This document shows positions 24,001 through 32,718 of a stretch of DNA of 64,000 nucleotides, piece by piece. The notes below the pieces were generated by a model. It had not been told where the DNA came from, made no database searches, and saw nothing but the letters and a program-made list of their open reading frames with translations. Numbering within the stretch: the stretch's first letter is position 1; every line of letters starts with the position of its first letter. Origin of the DNA: an uncultured Hungatella sp. (GTDB lineage Bacteria; Bacillota; Clostridia; Lachnospirales; Lachnospiraceae). The stretch is from the NCBI GenBank assembly GCA_910585435.1, contig CAJUEJ010000022.1, positions 6,254 to 70,253 of the forward strand, read 5' to 3'. Both the position numbers and the translations under genes were made by a program.

Positions 24001-25764
24001 ATGCGGTTTCAGAAACGGATATTGCTTCATTACGGAATCATTCTTTTTATATCAGTGGCAGTTATCTCGGTACTTCACTATCAGTCAACACGGAAGCAGT
24101 CTTTGTCCGAAGAATATTCCTACCTTCAGACACTGGCTTCCCAGATGACCAGGCACTTAGAGCTGCAGTACAGCTCCATGGAGGAGGCGGCGGAGGCCCT
24201 TCTCTCAGATCCGGATATGCTGGATAATCTGAGGATTCTGGTAACCGTCCCCGAAGAAAGCAGCTACCGCCAGGATGCAGAGAAGAATATTAACATCAAA
24301 CTGAACACATACCATATTGTGAAACGATATTACCGGGTCATAGCCTACAATCAGCTGGGGGACATTTTTGCCAGCTATGACTTTGATGAGAGGAAGGTGG
24401 CAGGTATAGTGCCTGCTGCCCAGGAGGAGCTGACATGGCAGGCCACGGGACAGAGAGGTAAATCCGTGCTGCTTGCTCCCCACACAGATCCGTGGGGGCT
24501 TAAGGAGCAAAAAAGAGTGTACAGCCTTCTTAAGGAGGTTCTGGGATATAAAACCTTTCTGGAGGTTCAGCAGACAGAGGAGAGTCTGGAGCATATTTTT
24601 TCTGTCTATGATGAGGACATACGGGTGACGGCTGTGTTCGGGGAAGGAAAGCTTTTGTATGGGACAAGGGAAAATATTCCCAGGGGATATCCGGATACAG
24701 AGCTTGCAGGAACTACAGGGGTGTTTGAGATCACCAGCCCGGCCACCAAAGCCACGGAGCTTGTGGCTTCCTCCTATTCAGATTTGACGGGAGTGACGGT
24801 TATGGTTGCGGAGAACAAAAGCGTGGTGTTCCGAAAAATGTCGGATTCTCTGTGGGTGGAGTGGGCTGCCCTTGTCCTGTTTGCAGGCCTTTTTGCGTTC
24901 TTTCTGTACCAGGCTTCCAAGTATATAGCCAGGCCTGTCAATGAGCTAAGAGAGCAGATGGAGAAGGGAAATTTTGAGAATCCGGAAGAGCAGATCCATA
25001 TTGAAAACAGTATGGATGAGATCAAGGCTCTGGCAAATGCGTATGAGAGAGTCATAAAACGGCTGAGGGAATCCCTTCTGAAGGAAAAAAGCCTGTCCTA
25101 TCTGCAGCTTCAGGCCCACTATGATCTTCTCCAGGCCCAGATAAATCCTCATTTTTTCCACAATGTACTGAATGTGATTTCATCCAGAGGGCTTTCCATG
25201 GGGGATGAGACTATCTGCGAGATGTGTGAAAGCCTGGCAGGAATGTTTCGCTACGCCACAGGCAACAAGGTGCGGTATGTTCCGGTCAGAGATGAGATAG
25301 GATATCTGGAACAGTACCTGTATCTGATGAAGCTGCGCTATTGCCATAAAATACAGTATTCCATAGAGGTGGAGGAAGAGCTTCAGACCCAGATGGTTCC
25401 CAAGATCGTGTTTCAGCCTGTGGTGGAGAATTCCATCAAGCATGGGTTTAACCGCCATGAGAATGTGATGGAAATCCGGATCCGGGGGAGAATAGACAGG
25501 GAGAAGAACCGGTGGGAGATGCTGTTTGAAGATAACGGTGAAGGAATCGACCAGGATACCATAAGGCAGCTGGAAGAAGGGATGGCGGCCATGAGAAGAA
25601 ATATAAAAGATTATCAGGCAGATAACGGGATGGAAATCGGCGGTATGGGGCTTTTAAATGCCTACGCCAGACTGATTCTGTTTCTGGGAGATGATGTAAA
25701 GCTGACCCTTTACGGATCGGAATGGGGAACCAGGGTGGTGATATCCGCGCCGGTGGATTTGTAA
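24001..25764 (+). CDS. YesM-like sensor histidine kinase
   Basis: 587 residues. First membrane segment at about 8-26, an extracellular sensor domain (27-280), second membrane segment at about 282-303, HAMP-like linker, His_kinase box with QINPHFFHNVLNVIS (His384) and HATPase domain with VENSIKHGFNRH and IGGMGLLNAYARL. It lies between the transporter genes and its regulator, so it should sense the transported glycan or loaded binding protein and set expression of the locus. Same family as the kinase at 2089-3897 but clearly divergent in the sensor region. Confidence 0.93.
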   Translation: MRFQKRILLHYGIILFISVAVISVLHYQSTRKQSLSEEYSYLQTLASQMTRHLELQYSSMEEAAEALLSDPDMLDNLRILVTVPEESSYRQDAEKNINIKLNTYHIVKRYYRVIAYNQLGDIFASYDFDERKVAGIVPAAQEELTWQATGQRGKSVLLAPHTDPWGLKEQKRVYSLLKEVLGYKTFLEVQQTEESLEHIFSVYDEDIRVTAVFGEGKLLYGTRENIPRGYPDTELAGTTGVFEITSPATKATELVASSYSDLTGVTVMVAENKSVVFRKMSDSLWVEWAALVLFAGLFAFFLYQASKYIARPVNELREQMEKGNFENPEEQIHIENSMDEIKALANAYERVIKRLRESLLKEKSLSYLQLQAHYDLLQAQINPHFFHNVLNVISSRGLSMGDETICEMCESLAGMFRYATGNKVRYVPVRDEIGYLEQYLYLMKLRYCHKIQYSIEVEEELQTQMVPKIVFQPVVENSIKHGFNRHENVMEIRIRGRIDREKNRWEMLFEDNGEGIDQDTIRQLEEGMAAMRRNIKDYQADNGMEIGGMGLLNAYARLILFLGDDVKLTLYGSEWGTRVVISAPVDL

Positions 25765-25809
25765 GGAGCCATAAGGCTTTGAAGACATAAGCGGAGGCAG
25801 GGAGGTAAG

Positions 25810-27291
25810 ATGTTTCAGGTTTTGGTGGTGGACGATGAGCCAAGTGCGGCAGAATATATCTGCAATATTATCCGTTTGAAATGTCCCAGGCTTACGGTTA
25901 CAGCCACGGCGGAGAACGGAAAAGAAGGCCTGGAGAAATTTTTTCAGTATATGCCGGATCTGGTGATCAGCGATGTGAAGATGCCTGTTATGGACGGGCT
26001 GGAGATGATAAAAGAGATTAAGGCAGCCAAGGAGGAGACTTCGGTGATGCTTGTCAGCGGATACCAGGAGTTTGAGTATGTCAGGGCAGCTTTAAAATAC
26101 GGAGTGTCAGATTACATTTTAAAGCCTATGACGCCATCCGGCTTTGCCGCGTCTATAAAGCCGGTGATTCAGAAAATGTGCCAGAGGATGTATGAGCAGC
26201 AAAAAAGGCTGGCCCGCTCCATGATTATGGGGGAAGGGGTAGACAGAGAGCAGATGAGGCGCTGCTTCCAGGAAGAGGCTTACTATGTGGCTGTCATAAG
26301 AGAAAACGGGCTGCCCAGAAGATTTACAGACACCTGGGAGCTGGAGATTATTTCCGAGCCGGAAAATACTATGTTTGTCTACGGAAGGGACGACAGGGAG
26401 GCGCTGTATATCTGCCCGGAAAAGGCGGTTTCTGCCCTGGGATTCCTTAAGTTTATAGAGAAGGAAAGCAGCCAGAAAATAAAAGAAAGCAATTTCGTGA
26501 CTACGGTGATGGTAAGAGCTGCGGTTTCCCGTGAGAAGCTGGGAGAAACAGTAGAAGGAATCTATGGGGAGATGAACCGGCGTCTGTCTGTGGGAGTCAC
26601 CCAGACGATTTTCATGGAGCCATCCCATGCAAGGGAGGAAGAGGAGAAACAGAAATTCCACAGAAAGGAAATCATTAAAAATGTGGAGCGGTGTCTGGAA
26701 AAAAGGGATTTCAGCCAGTTTTTTACGGAGCTTTCCGATGTTTTAAAAGAGGCGGAGGAAGGAAAATATCCCCAGCTGTATTTAGAGCAGATGACGCGCC
26801 AGATTCTTTCGAGGACAAAGCATTTTTTTAACGGGAGCCCGGATGTCCTGGAGGAAGAGCGGATGTTTGAGGATGCATTTTATGATGCGGGGACAACCGG
26901 GGATCTGCTGGAAAACCTGAAAGGAATTCTCTCCCGCTACTGGAAAAAGGATAAGGAATCGGTGAAGCTGGATTCCAGAGAGTTCCTGGATGAGATCAAA
27001 AAGTATATAGACAATAATCTGGACCAGGAACTGACAGTCCCCTCCATGTGCAGGGAATTTCATTTATCCCAGTCCTATCTGAACCTGATTTTCCGCAAAC
27101 ACGGCATGGAATCTTTTAACACCTATCTGAGAAATGCAAGAATCAGAAAAGCCAAGGAGATCATGGACCGCAATCCCCAGATGTTTATAAAGGATGTGGC
27201 ATTGATGGTAGGGTATAAGGACCAGTTTTATTTCAGCCGCATATTCCGGGCTGTCACAGGGGTCTCCCCGTCCACTTATCCAAGAGGGTGA
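25810..27291 (+). CDS. AraC-type response regulator (YesN-like)
   Basis: 493 residues. Receiver domain 1-120 with DDEP near 9-12, Asp55 in VISDVKMPVMDGLEM and Lys in ILKPMTPSG. A long middle region (130-385) of unknown function, often seen in YesN proteins, then an AraC HTH_18 domain (about 395-490) with YLNLIFRKHGMESFNTYLRNARI and a GVSPSTYPRG end. AGGGAGG precedes the ATG. Cognate partner of the kinase upstream; probably activates the transporter and glycosidase genes on either side. Confidence 0.94.
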   Translation: MFQVLVVDDEPSAAEYICNIIRLKCPRLTVTATAENGKEGLEKFFQYMPDLVISDVKMPVMDGLEMIKEIKAAKEETSVMLVSGYQEFEYVRAALKYGVSDYILKPMTPSGFAASIKPVIQKMCQRMYEQQKRLARSMIMGEGVDREQMRRCFQEEAYYVAVIRENGLPRRFTDTWELEIISEPENTMFVYGRDDREALYICPEKAVSALGFLKFIEKESSQKIKESNFVTTVMVRAAVSREKLGETVEGIYGEMNRRLSVGVTQTIFMEPSHAREEEEKQKFHRKEIIKNVERCLEKRDFSQFFTELSDVLKEAEEGKYPQLYLEQMTRQILSRTKHFFNGSPDVLEEERMFEDAFYDAGTTGDLLENLKGILSRYWKKDKESVKLDSREFLDEIKKYIDNNLDQELTVPSMCREFHLSQSYLNLIFRKHGMESFNTYLRNARIRKAKEIMDRNPQMFIKDVALMVGYKDQFYFSRIFRAVTGVSPSTYPRG

Positions 27292-27397
27292 CAGGCTTTT
27301 GTGCAACAGGGAACCGCGGATATGGCGGAAAATCAGCTGCAAGGGCAGGTGCAGGGGAGAGTTTGAGAGTACATTACAGACATAAGGGGGAGTAGAT

Positions 27398-30300
27398 ATG
27401 CTTTATCCAGAGAGACAGCAGCCATTTTCCATGAAGATTTTTGAGAATCCTCCGGCCAATTACCGGGATGTTCCTTTCTGGGCCTGGAATACGGCTGTGA
27501 CAGAGGAGGATATTGATTTCTGCCTGTCTGTTTTAAAAGAAATGGGGATGGGAGGCGGATTCATCCACAGCAGGACAGGGCTGGATATTCCATATCTGGG
27601 AAAGCGATTTATGGATCTGGTAGCTTATGCCCACAAGAAGGCAGGGAAGCTGGGGTTAAAGACCTGGCTTTACGACGAGGACAGGTGGCCTTCCGGGTTT
27701 GCAGGAGGGTATGTTACGTCAAACCAGGCGTACCGTGCCAGATATCTGGTCTGGACTCTGAAGGAATATAAGGAGGGGGAGATCCCGGAGGAGTCTGAAA
27801 AGGGATCTACGGCAAAGGCCGTGCGCAGCAGCAGAAGAAGGCTTTTGGGGGTCTATCGGGTGGAGGCTGAGAACGGGTATTTAAAAGGGTATGAAAGGCT
27901 TGGCATGGAGGACGGAGGAGGAGAAAAGACCGGGGAAGACCTAGGGGAAGCCACGGAGGACGGCCTGGAAAAGGGCAGACAAAGCCTGGTATGGCGGGCA
28001 TATCTGGAGGTATGCGGAGACAATCCCTGGTTTAATAACCAGTCCTATGTGGACACGCTGAACCCTGAGGCAGTAAAAGCATTTATTGAAAGTACATACG
28101 AACCGTACAGGCAGCTGGCCGGCGGGGAATTTGGAAAGGAAATCCCGGGGATTTTTACGGATGAGCCTCAGTTTACACCTATGGAGCAGGCGGGAAGCAC
28201 AGAAAGCAGGGAAGAGGTGATCCTGCCGTTTACAGACAGGCTTCCCCGGATATTTAGAGAAACCTATGGCTTTGATTTGCTGGACAGGCTGCCGGAGTTG
28301 TTCTATGACAGGGAAGAGGCGTATTCCAGGGCCAGATATTGTTATCATGAGCTTGTAAGCAGGCTGTTTTCAGAAAGCTACTGCCGTCAGATCGGGCAGT
28401 GGTGCCAGGAAAACCACATTGCACTTACAGGGCATCTGATGAAGGAGCCTCTTTTGTCTTCCCAGACGGCTTTTGTGGGGGAAACCATGAGAGCCTACGC
28501 CGGGTTCCAGATTCCGGGTATGGATCTGCTCTGTGATCGAAGGGAATTTACCACAGCCAAACAGGTTCAGAGCGTGGTACGCCAGTACGGCAGGGAAGCT
28601 ATGATCAGTGAGCTTTATGGGGTTACCAACTGGAGCTTTGATTTTCGCGGGCATAAGCTTCAGGGAGATTGGCAGGCGGCTCTGGGGGTTACGGTGCGGG
28701 CGCCGCACCTGGCATGGACCTCCATGGAAGGAGAGGCAAAGAGAGATTACCCGGCCTCTATCTTTTATCAGTCGCCCTGGTACAGAGAGTATAAGCTGAT
28801 AGAGGACTATTTTGCCAGAATTGCCGTGCTTATGAGCCGGGGGGAGGGGATGGCCAAAATCGGGGTGATCCATCCGGTGGAGACATGCTGGCTTTTATGG
28901 GGAACCAGGGAAAAGACAAAAGGGATGCTAAAAGAGCTGGATGAGAAATTTGTGGGGCTGACAGACTGGCTTTTGGGGAACTGCCTGGATTTTGATTTTA
29001 TATCAGAAGGGCTGCTTCCGGAATTGTACAAGGGCAGCCGAAAAAAGAAGTGCCGGATAGGGAAGATGTGCTATGAAGCCATCCTGGTGCCCTTTATGGA
29101 GACTGTGAAAGGTACAACAGTTGAAATGCTTAAGGAGTATGAGAAAGAGGGCGGGAAAGTAATCTTCCTGGAGAAAATTCCCGGCTGTGTGGACGGGATA
29201 CAGTCAGATAAGGCAAAGGAGCTGAAGACAGACAGCAATGTTATCAGCCATTGGGGAATCAGGCTTTTGGAAGAACTAAAGGAATACCGGGAACTGGAAT
29301 TGTTTTACGGAGCGTATGAGAGGGCGGAGGATCTTCTTTGCCGGATGCAGAAGGAGGGGGAGGAACGGTATCTGTTTATTGCCCATAAGTATAATCCGGA
29401 GAAAAAGGATCTGGTACAGAAAAAACGCCTGACGGTCAGGCTGAAGGGGGTTTGGAGCTGTACACGGTTAAACCCTATGGACGGAACCTGTGTTGGGCTG
29501 AAGCACTGCCGGTATACAAAACAGGAGACGGAATTTTCTGTGGACTGGTATGAGCATGACAGCCTTCTTTTGATGATGAAGCCAGGGGGAAAAGAGGCGG
29601 AATGCTTGCGGGAACCGGGGGATGAGGCAGAAAAGGACGGAGGGGAGAGAAGAGAGATGCCTGTCCCCAGCCGTTGTCCCATAACCCTGCAGGAGCCCAA
29701 TGTTCTGGTTTTGGATATGCCGAAGTATTCTTTTGACGGGCAGCCCTGGCAGGAACCGGAGGAAATCCTGCGGCTGGATAATAAGCTGAGAAAGATGCTG
29801 GGCTATCCCTTACGCACAGAGGCCTGGGCCCAGCCATGGGCAGCAAAGCAGCAGGCGCAGGGGGAAGGTGCAGGCCTGGGGGAGAAGGCAGGTTTTGGCT
29901 GGAAGGAAGGCCTGGGAGAGAAGGCAGGCTTCGGCTGGAAGGCAGGCCTGGGGGAGAAGGCAGGCTTCGGTTGGAAGGCAGGCCTGGAAAAGGAGACAGG
30001 ATACTATAAGAAGGCCCGGTGCCTGGAACTGTGCTATGAGATCTGGTCGCTGACAGAGGTGGAGAATGTGGAGGCAGGGCTGGAGCAGTCGGAGGAGTGT
30101 ACTTTGTACTGGAACGGAGAGAAAAAAAGCCAGGAGGAAACCGGATGGTACGTGGACAGAAAGATAAAAACCCTGTCTCTGGGAAGGCTAAAGGCAGGGA
30201 GGAATGAGCTGCGGATTGTCAGGAACTTCCATGAAGGCGCCAACCTGGAGGCTGTGTATCTTCTGGGAGATTTCGGGGTCTGCGTAAGGGGCCGGAGGGC

Positions 30301-30724
30301 AGTGGTGACAGAGCCTGTCAGAGAGCTGGACTTCGGTGACTGGACGGTTCAGGGACTTCCGTTTTATGGAGGCAATGTAGTTTACCACCTGGAAACAAAA
30401 GGGGACGGGAAGGAGGCAGAGATAGAAATCAGCCGTTTTACCACGCCTCTTGTCACAGTGGATATGGAAGGGGAAAAGAAGGGGAGCATCGCTTTTTCTC
30501 CATACAGGCTGAAGCTTGGAGTGATTCCTGAGGGAAGGCATGGGATCCATATCACTGCTTTCGGAAACAGGGTGAATACCTTCGGGGCGCTGCACAACTG
30601 CGATATGGAGGACAATACGTCAGCACCGGATTACTGGAGGACAAAGGGCTGCAAATGGTCCTATGAATACTGCTTAAGGCCCTCCGGGATCCTGAAGACA
30701 CCGGTTTTGCGGAAAATAATTTGA
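27398..30724 (+). CDS. Giant GH106-like glycoside hydrolase
   Basis: 1108 residues, no signal peptide, so presumably cytoplasmic. The N-terminal region (PFWAWNTAVTEEDIDFCLSV, GGGFIHSRTGLDIPYLG, WLYDEDRWPSGFAGG) matches glycosyl hydrolases related to GH106, whose characterised members are alpha-L-rhamnosidases. GIFTDEPQF and ISELYGVTNWSFDF carry candidate acidic residues. The C-terminal part is beta-rich and resembles a galactose-binding domain. Two low-complexity stretches interrupt it: a Glu/Gly insert near 170-190 and a 12-residue tandem repeat near 825-865. It closes the CUT1/two-component locus, so it likely cleaves the imported oligosaccharide. The tmRNA promoter starts inside its stop codon region. 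Confidence 0.82.
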   Translation: MLYPERQQPFSMKIFENPPANYRDVPFWAWNTAVTEEDIDFCLSVLKEMGMGGGFIHSRTGLDIPYLGKRFMDLVAYAHKKAGKLGLKTWLYDEDRWPSGFAGGYVTSNQAYRARYLVWTLKEYKEGEIPEESEKGSTAKAVRSSRRRLLGVYRVEAENGYLKGYERLGMEDGGGEKTGEDLGEATEDGLEKGRQSLVWRAYLEVCGDNPWFNNQSYVDTLNPEAVKAFIESTYEPYRQLAGGEFGKEIPGIFTDEPQFTPMEQAGSTESREEVILPFTDRLPRIFRETYGFDLLDRLPELFYDREEAYSRARYCYHELVSRLFSESYCRQIGQWCQENHIALTGHLMKEPLLSSQTAFVGETMRAYAGFQIPGMDLLCDRREFTTAKQVQSVVRQYGREAMISELYGVTNWSFDFRGHKLQGDWQAALGVTVRAPHLAWTSMEGEAKRDYPASIFYQSPWYREYKLIEDYFARIAVLMSRGEGMAKIGVIHPVETCWLLWGTREKTKGMLKELDEKFVGLTDWLLGNCLDFDFISEGLLPELYKGSRKKKCRIGKMCYEAILVPFMETVKGTTVEMLKEYEKEGGKVIFLEKIPGCVDGIQSDKAKELKTDSNVISHWGIRLLEELKEYRELELFYGAYERAEDLLCRMQKEGEERYLFIAHKYNPEKKDLVQKKRLTVRLKGVWSCTRLNPMDGTCVGLKHCRYTKQETEFSVDWYEHDSLLLMMKPGGKEAECLREPGDEAEKDGGERREMPVPSRCPITLQEPNVLVLDMPKYSFDGQPWQEPEEILRLDNKLRKMLGYPLRTEAWAQPWAAKQQAQGEGAGLGEKAGFGWKEGLGEKAGFGWKAGLGEKAGFGWKAGLEKETGYYKKARCLELCYEIWSLTEVENVEAGLEQSEECTLYWNGEKKSQEETGWYVDRKIKTLSLGRLKAGRNELRIVRNFHEGANLEAVYLLGDFGVCVRGRRAVVTEPVRELDFGDWTVQGLPFYGGNVVYHLETKGDGKEAEIEISRFTTPLVTVDMEGEKKGSIAFSPYRLKLGVIPEGRHGIHITAFGNRVNTFGALHNCDMEDNTSAPDYWRTKGCKWSYEYCLRPSGILKTPVLRKII
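29870..29995 (+). repeat. 36-bp tandem repeat inside the GH106-like gene
   Basis: Three full units (29870-29905, 29906-29941, 29942-29977) plus a partial fourth encode AGLGEKAGFGWK-type 12-mers. Units differ at only a few bases, so the array is recent and in frame. It is likely a surface loop expansion prone to slippage. Confidence 0.85.
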
Positions 30725-30749
30725 CATTTTTCTGAAATTATGCTAATCT
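30721..30749 (+). promoter_or_regulatory. tmRNA promoter
   Basis: Consensus TTGACA (30721-30726), 17-bp spacer, TAATCT (30744-30749), about 25 bp before the mature tmRNA 5' end. The -35 box contains the stop codon of the upstream glycosidase. Confidence 0.8.
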
Positions 30750-30774
30750 ATATGTAGCCTCAGATATTTTACAG

Positions 30775-31111
30775 GGGGCTGTACTGGTTTCGACAGGGAT
30801 CATGCAGCTGGTGAAGCTATCCCCATGCGATGGGTTAAATGGCAAAATTAAAATTAAACGCTGAAGATAATTTAGCATACGCTGCTTAATTGCAGCCGTC
30901 AGCCTTAGTGCACTCACACATTAAGAAACTGGCGTCGACTATGTGAGAAACGACGTATGCAAAGCTTTGCGCATATGGGCGTATGATGAAGCTACTGAAA
31001 CCGTCAGAATGTTAGTCTTCGGGCGGCAGAGGGAATGAAAAAGGACTAACTATGATAGTAGAAGAACAGGGAATTGGTTTTTGGACACGGGTTCAAATCC
31101 CGTCAGCTCCA
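30775..31111 (+). ncRNA. ssrA: Transfer-messenger RNA (tmRNA)
   Basis: Single-piece tmRNA of about 337 nt. The acceptor stem GGGGCTG (30775-30781) pairs with CAGCTCC (31104-31110) and has a G-U at the third pair, the alanine identity element. T-arm GGGTTCAAATCCC is present. CCA is not encoded. The resume codon GCA at 30842 opens a tag frame, AKLKLNAEDNLAYAA, ending in TAA at 30887-30889; the AYAA end marks stalled products for ClpXP-type proteolysis. It acts with SmpB, encoded 12 kb upstream. Own promoter and terminator. Confidence 0.96.
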
Positions 31112-31125
31112 TTGAGAAGTGCTTG

Positions 31126-31153
31126 AAAATGCTTGTTTTCAGGCATTTTTTTT
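31126..31153 (+). terminator. tmRNA terminator
   Basis: AATGCTTG / CAGGCATT stem with a TTTT loop, followed by seven or more T. Confidence 0.85.
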
Positions 31154-31656
31154 GCTTTATATAGCAATAAATGATTTAATAATTGCTTGTTTAGCATGGT
31201 TCCCTACTGAAAGTTTGCCATTTCCTAAATTGTGTATTATAATAAGACATCTTATAGTAAATAAATTCATAGAATTACTCTCAGAATCACAGAAAGAGTC
31301 AGAACAAAATTCAGAAGAGTGGAGAGAAGTAATGCAGTACAGATATGATAATGAATAATTTTCAGATAAAAAATTCTTGAATTAAGTCAAACTTTTATAG
31401 TCCGGCCGTCACTATTGGTAGTAGTGGCGGCACTTTTCTTCCCTTGAAGACCGTATAACAAAGGCCAGCACTTTGCCATGATAGTCTCTTTTTTTATTGC
31501 CTTTAAAGCGTACAAATTGTTGCTGATAAATTCAAAATGTGTAAAATCCTGACAAGCGGGCCGGGGGGGTATAATGACGTAAATTCTACAAAAAACATGT
31601 TTTTAGGAATCGTTTTTCAGGTCTGTCCTGGTGATATATGTTAGGAGAAAGTATCT
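31154..31656. other. AT-rich gap after ssrA, no convincing gene
   Basis: No frame here has both a ribosome site and protein-like composition over its whole length. A plus-strand stretch ending near 31358 (…SESQKESEQNSEEWREVMQY…) reads like a protein tail and may be a gene remnant. A perfect-looking hairpin, GCCGTCACTA/TAGTGGCGGC (about 31407-31433), followed by ACTTTTCTTC could terminate transcription rightward. TATAAT at 31570-31575 with CTGACA 15 bp upstream may be the promoter of the XRE gene. Regions just 3' of tmRNA are frequent sites of element insertion and decay. Confidence 0.45.
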
Positions 31657-31959
31657 ATGAGCGACAAATTAGGAAATCGAATCAGGCAGTTAAGACAAAG
31701 GGCAGGCATGACTCAGTCAGAGCTGGCCAGAGGTTTAAATGTTTCTCCTGCATTGATTTCTGCCTATGAATTGGGAGAACGAAAGCCCGGTTTGAAAAGC
31801 CTGACGCAGCTGGCGGACTTTTTTCAGGTTTCGTCAGACTATTTGCTTGGAATAAACAGCTCCTGTCTTCAGGGGATGGATGATCTTACGTATGAGGAAG
31901 CCCTGGCAGTGCAGACATTTATCGATATGCTGCGGGGAAAGAAGGCAAACTTTCAGTGA
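31657..31959 (+). CDS. XRE-family HTH regulator
   Basis: 100 residues. A single Cro/C1-type helix-turn-helix covers residues 6-65 (IRQLRQRAGMTQSELARGLN, then SPALISAYELGERKPGLKSL), ending in FFQVSSDYLLGI. A short C-terminal helical tail follows. AGGAGAAAG precedes the ATG. It lies directly ahead of the priming sugar transferase, so it is a candidate local regulator of the surface polysaccharide locus. Confidence 0.9.
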   Translation: MSDKLGNRIRQLRQRAGMTQSELARGLNVSPALISAYELGERKPGLKSLTQLADFFQVSSDYLLGINSSCLQGMDDLTYEEALAVQTFIDMLRGKKANFQ

Positions 31960-32044
31960 TATGTACTGTCGAAGGCTCTCTATACCTGTCTTTGGAGCAG
32001 GTTCTCCGGGAGTATATTGACAGCAAAAGGAGGAGCAGGATGAG

Positions 32045-32662
32045 ATGGAGAAAAAGCGTGTATACATGTGTGTCAAGAGGGTGCAGGACATCCTGTTGTC
32101 TGTGCTGGCGCTGGTATTTCTCTCCCCTCTGCTGCTTTTGATTGCGTTGGCAGTGGTGCTGGATGATCCAGGGGGCGGCCCTATTTTCTCCCAGATCCGC
32201 TGCGGCAAGGGAGGAGAGCTGTTCCGCCTCTATAAATTCCGTACTATGTGTGTGGACGCGGAGAAACACCTGGAGGAGCTGCTGCCGTATAATGAGATGA
32301 CCGGACCGGCATTTAAGATTCATAATGATCCCAGAATCACCCGTCTGGGGCATTTTTTGCGGTCTACAAGCCTGGACGAATTGCCTCAGCTGGTCAACAT
32401 TCTGAAAGGAGATATGTCCATTGTGGGGCCCCGGCCTCCTCTGTTAAGAGAAGTTAAGGAGTACACTGCCTACCAGAGGCAGAGGCTGGCAGTTACCCCC
32501 GGGCTTACCTGTTTCTGGCAGGTGAGCCCCCAGCGCAACCAATTAAGCTTTGATGCATGGGTGGAGTTAGATCTGCGCTACATACGGGAACAGAGCTGGC
32601 TGCTGGACTGGAAACTGATTTTTCAGACAGGCAGGGCGGTTCTTCGAAGAGAAGGCCTGTAG
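32045..32662 (+). CDS. Priming sugar-1-phosphate transferase (undecaprenyl-phosphate)
   Basis: 205 residues. One hydrophobic segment (about 11-36) followed by the bacterial sugar transferase core: GGPIFSQIRCGKGGELFRLY, KFRTMCVDAE, RSTSLDELPQLVNILKGDMS and IVGPRPP. This is the short PglC-like form, lacking the multi-helix N-terminus of WbaP. It transfers a sugar phosphate onto undecaprenyl phosphate at the inner face of the membrane to begin each polysaccharide repeat. First enzyme of the locus, right after the XRE gene. Confidence 0.94.
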   Translation: MEKKRVYMCVKRVQDILLSVLALVFLSPLLLLIALAVVLDDPGGGPIFSQIRCGKGGELFRLYKFRTMCVDAEKHLEELLPYNEMTGPAFKIHNDPRITRLGHFLRSTSLDELPQLVNILKGDMSIVGPRPPLLREVKEYTAYQRQRLAVTPGLTCFWQVSPQRNQLSFDAWVELDLRYIREQSWLLDWKLIFQTGRAVLRREGL

Positions 32663-32718
32663 GAAACAGAAACAGGGAGTTTCCCAGAGTACTTACAGGC
32701 CTGACAGGAGGTTTTAAC

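Noticed and set aside
29870..29995. CRISPR-like regular repeats
   Set aside because: Contiguous 36-bp units without spacers, in frame inside the glycosidase gene; a coding tandem repeat.
31387..31479. 30-codon minus-strand frame with ATG
   Set aside because: Only a weak AGAGA upstream and it spans the strong hairpin; an alternative frame on the same strand looks equally protein-like but has no start, so neither is supported as a gene.
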